Source: Benincasa hispida
Taxonomy: Eukaryota > Streptophyta > Magnoliopsida > Cucurbitales > Cucurbitaceae
Direction: 5' to 3'
Assembly (NCBI RefSeq): GCF_009727055.1
Contig: NC_052357.1
Location: 14,049,376 to 14,113,375, forward strand
DNA: 64,000 nt
Below are positions 1-11,690 of the stretch, in pieces; positions within the stretch are counted from its first letter, which is position 1, and every line of letters starts with the position of its first letter. A program made the position numbers and the translations under genes. The notes beneath the pieces are model-generated. The model was not told the DNA's origin, ran no database searches, and worked only from the letters and a program-made list of their open reading frames with translations.

Positions 1-905
1 TTAAAGAGTTTAATGGATGATGATAAAAAAAAAATTCAACTATTCAAAGTAAAAGTTACTCTTGGGAAAAACCTAAAAGTCACTTAGTTAAAATCCTTAG
101 CCGTGTTTTTTCTAAGTAAACTAAACCCTAGGTTATAAAATACTTAGTGGGAGGAGGAGGCGTATCAGATATGTCTATCACCGTGAGATTCATGCTTGGC
201 CTCGAGATGCCCCATGATGCATCCCCCTTCGGATGGTGTTTGCATGGTCAATATCAAGGTGGACGGAGAGAGTATTTATAGTAAGTGGGTGAAAGGTGTG
301 TTCCAACACGTCCTATGGTCTCTGTCATTGGTTCACACCGTGAGATCATTCTGTACGCCCTCGTGTCACCTTCGATGCAGCCCCTTTCGGATGGGTTTTG
401 TGCAGTTGGTCAATATCGAGGTAAACTCTAAAAATGGATAGGGTCGCTTTAAGTTTTGTCCCTATCGGATTTTTTCCCTTCGGATTGGCCTTTTGGGACG
501 GACCTCTAGGGCTTAAAATGGCAGGTCACATTTACGGGAGATTGTTAAGTAAGTTAATAATCTCTTGGCCAAATCAATGATGACTTGTCGTTATAGGAAC
601 AAGAGTTGTTCTAGTATTAATGACTGGTGAGAACTTCTCAATTCAGAGGAGGGATAATTGACCTCCCTTCGGTGGCTTTTGTCCTAAATCTTTGAAGCGT
701 CATTGCAAAACTATATGTCACACTGGGTTCATGTTAGTTTTGCTAAAACGTTATTGGATGTTGTTTTGTTTTACAATGGGTATTTGCTTAAAACATAATG
801 TAGGTCAATGTGATTTTCTTTTCAACAACTCGTTAGTATTTTCGTATAAAGCTTTTAAAAATGACTGATTTATTATAGTGGAAAGAATCGTGTGAAACAA
901 ATTTT
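1..905 (+). other. Element 1 untranslated leader with an internal direct repeat
   Basis: This non-coding segment lies upstream of the protease remnant. It contains two diverged copies of a unit with a heading 'cgtgagat', a stretch like 'ttcggatgg' and then 'ggtcaatatc' (about 180-280 and 335-430). The leader of Element 2 (about 20330-20600) has the same organisation, so the repeat belongs to the family and is not a local accident. Such leaders usually carry the primer-binding and RNA-packaging signals, but no primer-binding site is visible because the 5' end is cut off. The small open frame at 196-441 has no recognisable domain and I do not treat it as a gene. Confidence 0.55.
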
Positions 906-2443
906 GTGGCAAACGACCACCATCCCACTACTCTCCAAAAGAGGAGACAAGACAGTAAATATGATTTATTGGTCTTGGAAACATGTATAGTAGAGAATGA
1001 TGATTCTGCCTGGATCCTAGATTTAGGTGCTATCAATCATGTCAATTCCTCTTACCAAGGATTTAGTTCCTGGAAAACGTTGCCACAGGGAGAGATGACT
1101 CTTCAAGTCAGTAATGGAGAGGTTGTTTTAGCTATTGTTGTAGGCAGACTGAAGTTATTTGTTGACAAGAAACGTTATCTGTTACTGGATAATGTTTTTG
1201 TAGTTCCTCATATTAAGAGGAACTTAATCTCGGTTTCTTGTCTCATTGAACAAGGCTATACCGTCTCTTTTTCTGAGAATAAAGAGTTTATTTTCAAGAA
1301 TGGAATGGAGATTGGTTCTGGTTCAATGGAAAATAATTTATATGTACTAAGGTCGTTAGTCATAAAAGCCTTGTTTAACACCGAAATGTTCAGTACGGCA
1401 ACAACAGCTAAAAGATAAAAGGTTTCTCCAAAGGAAAACGCCCATCTTTAGCATCTAAGGTTAGGTCACATCAACCTCAATAGGATTAGAAAATTGGTGA
1501 AGAGTGGACTTCTAAAGAGTTAAGAAGAAAACTTCTTACCGATATGTGAATCATGCCTCAAAGGTAAGATGACCAAACGACCTTTTACTGGAAAAGGTTA
1601 TAAAGCCAAGGAAGCCTTAGAGCTTGTACATTCAGATCTCTGTGATCCGATGAATGTTAGAGCTCGAGGTGGGTATGAATATTTCATCTCTTTCATAGAT
1701 GATTATTCTAGGTTTGGGTATCTCTTCCTAATGCAACATAAGTCTGAAGTTCTTGACAAGTTCAAGGAGTATAAGGCTGAAGTTGAAAACTTGTAAGGTA
1801 AGAAGATAAAAACACTACGATCTGATCGGATGGAGAGTATATGGACCTCCAATTCCAGAACTATATGATAGAACATGGGATTGCATCCCAACTCTCGGTC
1901 CCAGGTACACCTCAGCAGAATGGTGTATCAAAAAGGAGAAATAGGACCTTATTGGATATGGTTCGGTTTATGATGAGTTATGCTCATCTTCCAGACTCGT
2001 TTTGGGGTTATGCAGTGCAGACTGCATGTTATATCTTGAACAACGTTCCTTTGAAAAGTGTTTCTGAAACACCTATTGAATTGTGGAGAGGTCATAAAGG
2101 TAGTTTATGCCACTTCAGGATTTGAGGTTGTCCGGTACATGTGCTAGTGACTAACCCAAAAAAGTTGGAACCACGTTCGAAGGTTTTCCTCTTTGTGGGC
2201 TATCCAAAGGAAACGAGAGGAGGATACTTCTATGATCCAAGTGAGAACAAAGTGTTTGTTTCCACTAATGCTATCTTCTTGGAAGAAGATCACATGAGGG
2301 ATCATAAGCCACAAAGTAAGCTCGTTTTACATGAGATCTCTAGTGAGACTGAGACTGCTGAGGGTTCAACAAGAGTTGTTGAACAGGCTGATGGATCAAC
2401 AAGAGTTGTTGAGGTCAGGACGTCTAGTCAACCAGCTCAATAG
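906..2443 (+). pseudogene. Element 1 protease, pre-integrase and integrase remnant
   Basis: The frame at 906-1418 carries the copia protease region. The active-site triad that should read Asp-Ser/Thr-Gly appears as WILDLGAINH, with Leu in place of the catalytic-loop residue. GAG-pre-integrase follows at about 1440-1570, with stops. The integrase core is at 1569-2125, with the first Asp in 'HSDLCDP' and the second in 'IDDYSRFGYLF'; the frame breaks at about 1796-1840. The part around the third catalytic residue reads 'TPQQNGVSKRRNRTLLDM', where Ser-Lys stands in place of the usual Glu. A TGA at 2123 and a TAG at 2441 end successive frames. Closest relative in the window: 21840-23220 of Element 2. 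Confidence 0.85.
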
Positions 2444-4120
2444 TTGAGACTGCCTCGATATAGTGGGAGGGTTTTGAACCCACCGGATCACTACATGGGT
2501 TTGACTGAAGCCCAAAACTTCATTACGAATGATAGGGTCGAGGATCCGTTGTCTTTTAAGAAAGCAATGGAGGATTTTGACAAAGATGAATGGGCTAAGG
2601 CCATGAACCAGGAAATGGAGTCTATGTACTTCAACAACGTCTGGGATCTTGTTGATCCATCTGATAGGGTAAGACTTATTGGGTGTAAGTGGATCTATAA
2701 GCGAAAGAGAGGTGTAGATGGAAAGGTGCAAACCTTTAAAGCTAGGCTCGTGGCAAAGGGTTATACCCAGGTTGAGGGAGTTGACTATGAGGAAACTTTC
2801 TCACCTGTTGTCATGATAAAGTCTGTTAGGATTCTTCTATCCATAGCCACATTTTATGATTATGAAATATGGCAAATGGACGTCAAGACTGTCTTTCTTA
2901 ATGGTAATCTTGAGGAGACCATCTATATGACTCAACCAGAGGGGTTCGTAGTTCCAGATCAAGAGCAAAGAGTCTGCAAGCTTAATAAGTCCATTTATGG
3001 GCTGAAACAAGCATTTCGATCTTGGAACATCAGATTTGACACTACTGTCAAGTTGCTTGGCTTTGACTAGAACGTTAATGAGCCTTGTGTTTACAAGAAG
3101 ATCATCAATAGCTTAGTAGCATTTCTGGTACTGTATGTGGATGATATCTTACTCAATGGGAATGATGTAGGATATCTGACTGACATTAAGAGTTGGCTAG
3201 CTGCCCAGTTCCAAATGAAAGATTTGGGCGAGGCAGAGTATGTTCTAGGGATCCAGATCATTCGGGATCGCAAGAACAAACGATTAGCCCTGTCTTAAGC
3301 ATTGTACATTGATCAAATATTGATCAGGTACAGGAGGCAAGATTCCAAGAGGGGTTTATTACCTTTCAGGCAAGGAATCGTTCTGTCTAAGGATCAATGT
3401 CCTAAGACACCTCAAGAGGTTGAAGAGATAAGATGGATTCCCTATGCTTCTGCTGTAGGAAGCTTGATTTATGCTATGTTGTGTACCAGATCCGACATTT
3501 GCTATGCAATAGGGATTGTCATTCGGTATCAATCCAATCCAGGATTTGATCACTGGACGGCAGTCAAAATGATCCTCAAGTATCTTCGGAGAATGAGGGA
3601 CTACATGCTTGTGTATAGAGATAAGGATCTGATCCTTACAGGATACATAGACTCTGACTTTCAGACCGATCGAGATTCTCGCAAATCGACATCGAGGTCA
3701 GTGTTTACTTTGAATAGAGGGGTTGTAGTTTAGAGAAGCATCAAGCAAGGATGTATCGTGGACTCCACTATGGAAGCCGAATACATAGCGGCTTGTGAAG
3801 TAGCTAAAGAGGCTGTTTGGCTGAGGAAGTTCCTTACAGATTTGGAAGTTGTACCAAATATGGATTTGCCTATCACTCTTTATTGTGATAATAGTGGGGC
3901 TGTGGTAAATTCGAAGGAGCCTCAGAGTCATCGTCGAGGTAAGCACATAGAACGAAACTATCACTTGATGAGGGAGATTGTGCGTCGCGGTGATGTAATA
4001 GTCGAGCAGATCGCATTGAAGCACAAAGTTGTTGATCCTTTTACAAAGACCCGCACGGCTAAAGTGTTCAAAGGTCACCTGGAGAGTCTGGGTCTGCGGG
4101 ACATGCGGCATCTTATCTAG
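2444..4120 (+). pseudogene. Element 1 reverse transcriptase and RNase H remnant
   Basis: The RT domain begins near 2560 and shows copia landmarks: 'GCKWIYKRKR', 'ARLVAKGYTQVEGVDYEETF', 'QMDVKTVFLNG' and 'KSIYGLKQAFRSWN'. The catalytic 'YVDD' box is intact near 3136, but it lies behind a TAG at 3068, so no continuous protein is possible. More stops occur at 3297 (TAA) and 3731 (TAG). RNase H follows, with 'DSTMEAEYIAACEVAKEAVW' near 3758 and the C-terminal 'KHIERNYHLMREIV'. The frame ends at 4120, about 100 bp before the polypurine tract. Confidence 0.88.
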
Positions 4121-4214
4121 GGCAAATGGGAGATGATACTGAGGTATGCCCTAGTTTATTGTATATTGTACATTTTTATATTGTATTGTACATTAGTCTC
4201 TCGAGTCATTAGGA

Positions 4215-4226
4215 CAAGTGGGAGAT
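4215..4226 (+). other. Element 1 polypurine tract
   Basis: CAAGTGGGAGAT lies immediately before the LTR start TGTTGGG. The same purine-rich string precedes the 3' LTR of Element 2 at 35066-35077. This is the expected site of plus-strand priming and fixes the LTR boundary at 4227. Confidence 0.75.
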
Positions 4227-6374
4227 TGTTGGGATTGATGCTCTAATTCTCCCGGAGTCTCGTTGTTTTGTAAAGATGCACATTATTCAATGAATAAAAT
4301 AAGTGTTATTTAATTTTGGCATCTACTCATATCCAATAAACAAAGCTTCTTGGTTATCTTATGTGAACTTAAACATGTATATGTGATATATAAGTGGATC
4401 ATGCCTTAAGTGATAACCTAAATCGGTCTGTAATATAAGGATTAAAGTGGGATACCTGATCCTGGTGACACTACAGATACGGCCCGCTTTGTAGAGGTTT
4501 GCAAGTATTGTAAACTACTATAGATGGTTAATCCTGACCATTCGTGTGGAGACATGGAGCGGGGTGTCCTATACAAATAGTTTGTATAAGACCTGGACCA
4601 CGAGATGATTAGACCGTATATAGCGCTGTTGATACTAGAGACTTGCATCTCACCTAAACGACCATAGGTGGCACGACTTCAATCCTGAGTGTTTTGTGAA
4701 CTCCTGCCTTTGAGGCGATCCTTTGATTAGTATAGGTGGGAGTGGCCAAATTGCCAACTCAACATGTCTACCTTTTTGGGGACTTGTCTGATCTGGGAGT
4801 TGGGAGCTCAATCCACAATATAGAATTCACTCCTTTCCCGATCACGGATAAGTAGAGAGATTGCTCCCTTAAGGGCTAATTCCGGGGCTTAAACATAGTG
4901 GCCACAGTTTCTCTTTGGAAGAGAAGACTCGGTCATAATAGGACTATGATTTATGTTCATTAGAGGAATCAGTGGTACTTAAGGAGACAGATGTAACTAC
5001 AGGGGCATAACGGTTATTGGCCCAACTGTACTTACGAGCGATCTGTGAAAGGTTGTTGCATTGTTGATTGGTTAAGATGGACACATAATATATCTATAGT
5101 GAGGAGAGTTCAGCAGTCGGTCTTTAGTGGAGTGCCTGGTAGTTAACAGATGGTGGATCCCGTGACTAAAAAGTTTAGTCAGTTATTCACATACCGTTGG
5201 AGCTTCGAATCTACAGGTCCATGAGGTTCTCTTGGTAGCTTGGATTTATGTTGAAAGATAAAGTTCTTGGTATGATGTATGAGATACATCTAGTGGAGGA
5301 TTGATGTAAATGAGATTTACATTAAGTACCATGGAATAGAAAAAGAACTATGATTTATATGATTCATGAGATGAAATATTAAAACTATAGGTTATAAATA
5401 TAGTATGATAAGTTGGTTATCATTTATGTTTATAATAATATTGATTATTAGATAATTAATACTTTTTCTTTTAAATAACCAAATGTAGTGGGTGGTTATT
5501 GATCATGGTAACCGTGACGTTTTAAAAGGAAATAAGTTTCCTATTTTGAAAAAAAAAAAAGATTTTTTTATAAAATTTTGAAAAGAATTTGAGTTTTCTC
5601 TCCGGCGAAAAGAAACTCATGGAAGTCGTCAAGTAAATACAGATTTACTAAACGACAGTTGTGCCAACTAAACGATCGTGCAGTGTTTACTAAACGATCG
5701 CATAGTTTTACTAGACGATCGTTGGCCCAAGGTAAACGATTGTGAGAATCAACCGAACTAAATGATAGAGCTAAACGATCGCATAGCTTTTGCTAGACGA
5801 TCGCATAGTTTTATCTAAACGATTGGGCATCAACCTTAACGATAGGTCCTCGACTTCTCCCACTTGCCATGTCGTGTACGCGATCATTGTTTCCTCCATT
5901 TGTCTGCCTCACACCAAGTCCGAACAGAGTCCACCCTCTGGATTCTCACACTTAGAACACCAAGGTCGCCTTGTTGGTGGTGTCAGACTCAACTAAACAC
6001 CGTCGAGGTTTTTCGGAGGCCGTTTGTGGTGCTGTGGAGGCCATTCGCTGTTGCAGAGGAGTTCGTGACCGAGGAGATCGTTGAGGACGATCGCGAAGTA
6101 TTCGTGCTGTGTTCGTGCGATGTTGCGGTCGTGTAGATCGACCACTCGTGGTTGCTGTGATCGATCAGAGTGCGTATCGGAGTGTAGAGACACTTCTACC
6201 TTTGTTAGTACAGTTTTGCCTTCTGTTCATTTGATGTTCATGCTGTAATTTCTCTGTATATTTGCATAATTTTTTGTATTGAAGTCGACTGTAAATGATT
6301 TGTTGATTCATGATTGTAATTTGGAATAATCTTGCTTCCGCTGCTCACAAAAATCTCGAGTTCGATTTCCTTCA
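4227..6374 (+). repeat. Element 1 3' LTR (subfamily I, 2148 bp)
   Basis: It starts TGTTGGGATTGATG and ends CGATTTCCTTCA, giving the TG...CA termini. Recognisable inner blocks are shared by all LTRs of this group here: 'aataaaataagtgttatt' near the start, 'tggagcttcgaatctacaggtcc' midway, an AT-rich stretch, a CGATCG-motif cluster (about 5640-5830) and the terminal 'cgcttccgctcac' block. Inverted copy K (10628-12885) and solo copies B and E are its closest relatives in the window. Confidence 0.88.
5640..5830 (+). repeat. CGATCG motif cluster inside the Element 1 LTR
   Basis: Five copies of CGATCG occur in contexts of the form (c)taaacgatcg or tagacgatcg, with decayed variants such as aacgattg and aacgacag between them. 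The spacing is irregular. Related LTRs carry the same cluster at the matching place (11140-11370, 29660-29960), and decayed traces appear in B and D. Each core is palindromic and contains two CpGs, and the variants fit C-to-T decay. Function is unknown; a protein-binding enhancer motif is one guess. Confidence 0.7.
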
Positions 6375-7449
6375 GTTGATTGGTTGTATCCAATGGACAC
6401 AGAAATATATCTGAAGTGCGAAAAGTGCAGTTGTCGGTCTTTAATGGATTATCCAACAGCAAACGGATGGTGAATAATTTAATTAAAGAGTTTAATTAAT
6501 TATTCATGTACTGGTTGAACTACAAGCTATAGGTCCATGAGGTCTCCTTGGTAGCTCAATAGGATTAAATGAGAATTAGTTTTTGAATTAATTTGAATTG
6601 TTCAAATTAAATAAGGGATTTAATTATATATGATATCATGAAGTTATTTTAATTATATGTGATATAGTTATTATATATTTGATACATTTGTGAGAGGAAA
6701 TAAATGTTTGAATATGATTCAAATATTGATTATATGAATTGGATTCATATTTTGTTAAAGTTAATATAAAAATGTCATATGTGAGAGAAAAGAAACTATA
6801 AATTATATTGTATATGATACAATATTAAAACTATAAGGCATATGTTATATTTGATATAACATATAGTTTGGTATATATATATATCATATGATAAATTTGT
6901 TATGATATTAAATATATATTAAATTATTTTTATTAAAAATTGATTTAAGTAATTAAGGAAGGGAATTACCACTCCCTCCCTTTTTTTTTCTCTCCACCCA
7001 CGTAAGTGGTGGTTGAAAATTTATTTTATTATATTGGGAGAGAGACTCTTCTAGGGAGGTGATCATCCTGCAAGAAAAAAAAAATTACAAAGAAAAATAG
7101 TTCTCTCTGTGTGTGATCTCCAGAGATTTTTTTTCTTCCCTTCCTCTCCTCTCACAATTCTATCCCTCTCTTTCCCAAATAGTCAGAGTCCTGCCACTTC
7201 TGGGTTCTCTGCCTGAGGATATCGGGGTTTGTATTGTGGTAGTGCCCATTACTGATTGAGGGATTCTTGAATACAAATCTATAAAGGTAAGGGTTTCTGA
7301 AACTTTATGTATTTTGTTTATAAAAACATGTTGAATTAATGTTGTAAATGCATAATTTCTTGTTTTTGTTTATGTAAAAATTTGATTATGTAAAAAAAAA
7401 AAAAAAAAAAGGAATTGGGACGACCCGCTTCCGCTCAAAGTTTCTTTCA
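6375..7449 (+). repeat. LTR F, 3' portion, lying in the leader of host element X
   Basis: It begins abruptly in mid-LTR with 'ttgattggttgtatccaatgg', which matches the interior of other LTRs here (for example near 17582). It runs to the usual end block 'cgacccgcttccgctcaaag' and TTTCTTTCA at 7449. The missing 5' part should lie left of the window if Element 1 inserted into it. A poly(A) run of about 20 bases lies near 7393. The X leader and gag start follow directly. Confidence 0.75.
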
Positions 7450-7821
7450 ACGTATCCTTCAGCTACCATGACAAATCTCACAAAATTAGAATTTTTCGCC
7501 CTTGATATTAACGGCATTAATTATTTGTCATTGGTACTTGATGCGGAAATCCACTTAGATGCTATGAATCTTGGAGAGAAAATTACTAATGCTGATATGT
7601 TAGAGAAGACATTTTCTACATTTCATGTCTCGAATATGCTCCCGCGGCAGCAATATCGAGAGAAAGGTTTTAAACAATATTCTGAACAAATTTCATGTCT
7701 TCTCGTGGCCGAAAAAAATAACAAGTTATTAATGAAAAATCATGAATCTCAACAAACTGGGACGACACCATTTCCTAAAGTGAATGATGTGAATTTATTG
7801 ATAGAGTAAACATGAAAAAAA
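7450..7821 (+). pseudogene. Host element X: gag remnant
   Basis: An open frame from 7468 to 7809 begins MTNLTKLEFFALDINGINYL and continues into 'DAEIHLDAMNLGE'. It then jumps to 'TNADMLEKTFSTFH', 'YREKGFKQYSEQISC' and 'MKNHESQQTGTTPF'. This is the gag type of a second copia lineage, different from that of Elements 1 and 2. The short link between 'MNLGE' and 'KITNADMLEKTF' suggests an internal deletion of most of the UBN2-type core, because copia gag is normally 250-350 residues before the zinc knuckle. The gene continues after solo LTR J, at 9207. Confidence 0.72.
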
Positions 7822-9206
7822 TGTAAGCTAACAAAATCATTAAGCACTCTAATTACATTAATTTAAGTAATAAGCATGCTAAAAACAAAGTTTCAAAATA
7901 AATAGGGTGTCAGTTTCACAACCTTTATAGAAATCCACTTGATGCTTGCAATCTCCACAAAATTGACCTTCAATTACTTCACTAGACCACCAAGAGTATC
8001 TTCTCTACTATTCCCAGCCTTGGATTGAATGGTAGAACTCTAAATTGAAAGGGAAATTGAGGTGGATTGGAGGGGTTTGAGAGCAAAATAATTTTCTGTA
8101 GAATGCATACCTTCAAATCTGATCAAATTAGATATATATATTCAAATTAAACATGCAAACTCCCTTTAATCAGTTACTTGACACTTCACATAACATTAAT
8201 TAAGTGGGATAAGTATTAAAAGATTGGAAAAATCCATTCAAACTCAATTTTGGGATAAATCCACTAATTAAAACCATTTTCTAATTTTAATTTAATTTAA
8301 TCTTTGAGTTAATTAAATAAAACAAAAAATTCAATTTCTGAAATTGAAAAATTGAAATTGATTTGATTTAAATAATTAATTAAATAATAAAAAAATAATT
8401 TAATATCAAATATTAAATTAATAAAAACACATAATTCTAACATGAATCATATTCATGTAATCAATATTTAAATATATAAAACTCTCTAAATAGGTTTAAT
8501 TTCAATAAATTTAAACTTTAATTATATCGAATATAATTATCAAAACAAATTGAATTTGAACATTTCAAATCACTCAATATTCTAATCTAAGGTTTAAACT
8601 TTTACGAGCTAGTAGAGGGACCTTATGGACCTACAGATCATGAGCTCCAAGATTTGAGATTAATTGGCTAAACTCTTTAAACTGAATTAATCGATATTCA
8701 TTATCTATCGAGACATACCACTATAACTAAATAGTTGCACTCTCCTTATTGTAGAGATATTTCTATCCATTTGACTTAACCATAATTAGTAAGTCGATCC
8801 CTTACAGGTCGTTCGTATTTACAGCTAGGTCAAAATTATTGTTTTACCTTTTTAAATATATCTTGCTCCTTAAGTCCCCACTAATCCTCTGTTGAACAAT
8901 TGGTTTATAGTCCAACTAATATACCATATCCCTCTTATTCATGACAATGTGGGGCCCCTTTGTTCAAGTCCAGAAATCAATATTTCAGGGAACAACCTAT
9001 CTGCTAACCTCAAGACAGGTAGGAGTGAATTCCTTCTTGCAGGATTATGTCCTCAACTATCTATCTGGTTTTATCCCCAAAATGAGAGGATTATTGAGCG
9101 TTAATGTTGAACCACTCTCACCTGTGCAGATCAAAGGATAATCCCGAATAAACAAGAGTTCATAGTTAGCTTAGGATTAAGAACTGCGAGTTTTAGGACA
9201 TTCCCA
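7822..9206 (-). repeat. Solo LTR J (subfamily III) splitting X gag
   Basis: Read on the minus strand it starts TGGGAATGTCCTAAAACTCG and contains 'gaactcttgtttattcggg', matching solo LTR G (compare 10318 and 13081). Its far end (plus strand 7840-7880) matches the 3' end of G near 16110. Relative to G it lacks several hundred bases after its first 40 bp. The flanks are aaaaa on the left and aaaat on the right, a weak target-site duplication because both are A-rich. Apart from the broken gag, no element coding lies inside. Confidence 0.65.
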
Positions 9207-10307
9207 AAAATTTTAATAATAATCTTGGTCGAGGTCGTGATCCTGCTAGAGGAATAAATGATTATTATTTTCGTGGTAGTCGTTCTATTCATTCAAATTT
9301 CAAAATAACCACATAAAATTATTATCACAAAGGAAAAACTCACAAGATAAGAGTTCAAAAAATGTTGAAAATAAATGCTTCCGATGTGGAATGACTAGAC
9401 ATTGGTCACATACCTGTTGTACGTCAAAACACTTAATTGATCTCTATCTAGAATCCCTAAAGGAAAAAAAACGTGGAAGCAAATTTTGTATACTAGGATA
9501 ATGACATATTTGACCCATCCCATATAAAAAATTTGGATGTGGTGGACTTCTTTGAATCTCTTGTAGAGAAAATCGATAGAATTGATGGAACATCTAGTGT
9601 TTCCTTTAACTTTCAAAATATCTAGACTTAATGTCTTTTTTTCTTATTCATCTCCATGTTTTTTTTCCTCTTAGTAGATGTTAACCTTTGTATATGCCAA
9701 ATGTTGTTTTTCTTATTGTAATTATTTTCTTTTATTGAAGAAGCTTGGATCATTTTTATGTTGGGTGACTCAAATATAAGTAAAGAAGAGCTATATCTGG
9801 CAGTCTGTTCAATTACACATAATATACTTACAAGTAGAAAATATTTTTCCAAACCGATAATGTTGGAAGCAAAAGTCAATACAATATCAGGTTCTACAAA
9901 TCTAACTGAAGGGTTTGGAAAAACAAATATTATTTTACCTAGAGAAACAAAATTTACAATTGACAATGCATTGTTCTCTAGTCAATCAAAGAGAAATGTA
10001 CTTAGTTTTAAACATATACAGTGCAATGGTTATCATATTGAGACTGATAGAAAGAATAATATGGAGTATCTTTATATCATATCTAATATGGAGTATCTTT
10101 ATATCATATCTACTATCTCATATGAAAAATGTATATTGGAAGAGTTGTCTGCTTTATCTTCTGGATTATATTATACTCAATACGAGTAATTGAAACATAT
10201 GCAACAATGAACCTGAAGTTCATGAATCCAGATATTTACAATTTGACATGATAGATTAAGTCATCCAGGGTCTATAATGATAAGAAGAATTCTTGAGAAT
10301 TCAAATG
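9207..10307 (+). pseudogene. Host element X: nucleocapsid, protease and pre-integrase remnant
   Basis: The first part encodes an Arg/Gly/Asn-rich stretch. A CCHC-like zinc knuckle follows near 9386 (CFRCGMTRHWSHTC; the usual Gly before His is Arg). The protease region (about 9740-10170) reads 'NTISGSTNLTEGFGKTNIIL' and 'NALFSSQSKRNVLSF'; the catalytic Asp segment is lost or unrecognisable. A 27-bp unit is duplicated in tandem at about 10059-10115. GAG-pre-integrase appears at about 10249-10300 as 'HDRLSHPGSIMIRRILENS', after in-frame stops. The frame is interrupted by solo LTR G and resumes at 16176. Confidence 0.72.
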
Positions 10308-11139
10308 TGTTGAATTTTATGTCCTAAAACTCGTGGTTGATAAACAATAAACTCATTCTGTAAATCAATAAAGTTGTTATTGAAGTTTGATTCAATAAAG
10401 TTGTATTGAATATATGAATTGGATATTTCGTTTTAGAAATAACTCTAATAAACTAAAAGATCCATGATTATTATATGAATACTTGAACTTTATGTGGAGA
10501 CATAAGAGTGAATCAGGTTTGAGTATATAGTCTAAATGATCTATAGTATATGAATAAGGTTTGGTGCCTTATTTTGATAACACTATCGGATGCGGCTCAC
10601 TCAGTAGTTATTACAATTTATTGTAAGTGAAGGAAATTAAATGTGAGAATTCCATGAGCAGTGGAAGAAAGATAATACGAAATCACACTCATGAATGAAC
10701 AATATATTTACAGTCGACTTAAACATACGATTATGCAAATCATACAGAGAAATTACAACATGAATAACTACAAATGCTCAAAGGGAAAACTGTACGAACA
10801 TTTGCAGACGCATCTCCACGCTCTGATGTGCGACTTCTTGAACAACAGCAACCTCGAATGCCCGATCTACACGACCGGAACACCACACGAACACTTCATG
10901 CTCGTTCTCAACGATCGTCTCGGCCACGAACGGCCTCCACAGCACCACGAACGGCCTCCAGAAAATCTCGGCAATGTCGAGTTGAGTCTGACACCACCAA
11001 CAAGGCTACCTTGGTATTCTCGATGTGAGAATCCAAAGGGTGGGCTCTGTTCAGACTTGGTATGAGGCAGACGAAGGAGGAAACACTGATCACGTACACG
11101 AATGAGTAAGTGGGAGATGGCGAAGACCTATCGTATAGG

Positions 11140-11370
11140 TCGATGCCCAATCATTTAGATAAAGCTAAGCGATCGTCTAACAAAAGCTATGCGATCATTT
11201 AGCTCATCGTTTAGCTCGGTCTGTCGCCTATAGACACAACACGATCATTTACTTAGGGCAAGCGATCGTCTAACAAAACTATGCGATCGTTTAGTAAATA
11301 TTACACGATCGTCTAGCTCACCACTGCACGATCGTTTAGCTCGCCCAGCCGTCGTTTAGTAAATCCGTAT
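11140..11370 (-). repeat. CGATCG motif cluster in solo LTR K
   Basis: Repeated units of the type gcgatcgtctaac, gcgatcgtttag and cacgatcgtttagc include at least five CGATCG cores and several decayed forms (gatcattta, gtcgtttag). It corresponds in inverted orientation to 5640-5830. Confidence 0.7.
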
Positions 11371-11567
11371 TTACTTGATGACTACGTGACTTTCTTTTGC
11401 ACGAGAGAGAAAGCTCAAAAACCTTTTTAGCGTTTGTAAAACTTTTTTTTGAAAATAGGAAAAGCATTTTCCTTTTAAACTCATGGTTACCATGAATTCA
11501 ATAACCACCCACTCACTTGGTTATTAAAGAAAAAGAATTAATTATCCAATAATTAATATTATTATAA

Positions 11568-11690
11568 ATATAAATGATAACCAACTTATCATACTATATT
11601 TATAACCTATAGTTTTAATATTTCATCTNATATAAATGATAACCAACTTATCATACTATATTTATAACCTATAGTTTTAATATTTCATCT
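11568..11690. repeat. Perfect 61-bp direct repeat around a single N
   Basis: Positions 11568-11628 and 11630-11690 are identical and are separated only by the undetermined base at 11629. Related LTRs (reverse of 5340-5410 and 24510-24600) have this segment once. The pattern fits two contig ends that overlap but were joined with an N instead of being merged. Confidence 0.85.

Larger units (their letters stand above)
1..6374 (+). mobile_element. Element 1: truncated, degenerate Ty1/copia retrotransposon with 3' LTR
   Basis: The order protease, integrase, reverse transcriptase, RNase H, polypurine tract, LTR is seen directly. Integrase before RT identifies Ty1/copia. The 5' LTR lies left of the window or is lost, and most of gag is missing: the leader (about 1-800) passes into protease sequence at about 906 with no gag body, unlike related Element 2, where gag begins at 20992. 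All coding parts carry stops or frameshifts, so the copy is non-autonomous. The LTR ends at 6374 and a different, 5'-truncated LTR (F) starts at once, so this element probably inserted into LTR F. Confidence 0.9.

Noticed and set aside
196..441. Small gene at the left edge
   Set aside because: It lies in the element leader over a diverged direct repeat, with no domain and no match to the equivalent part of Element 2.
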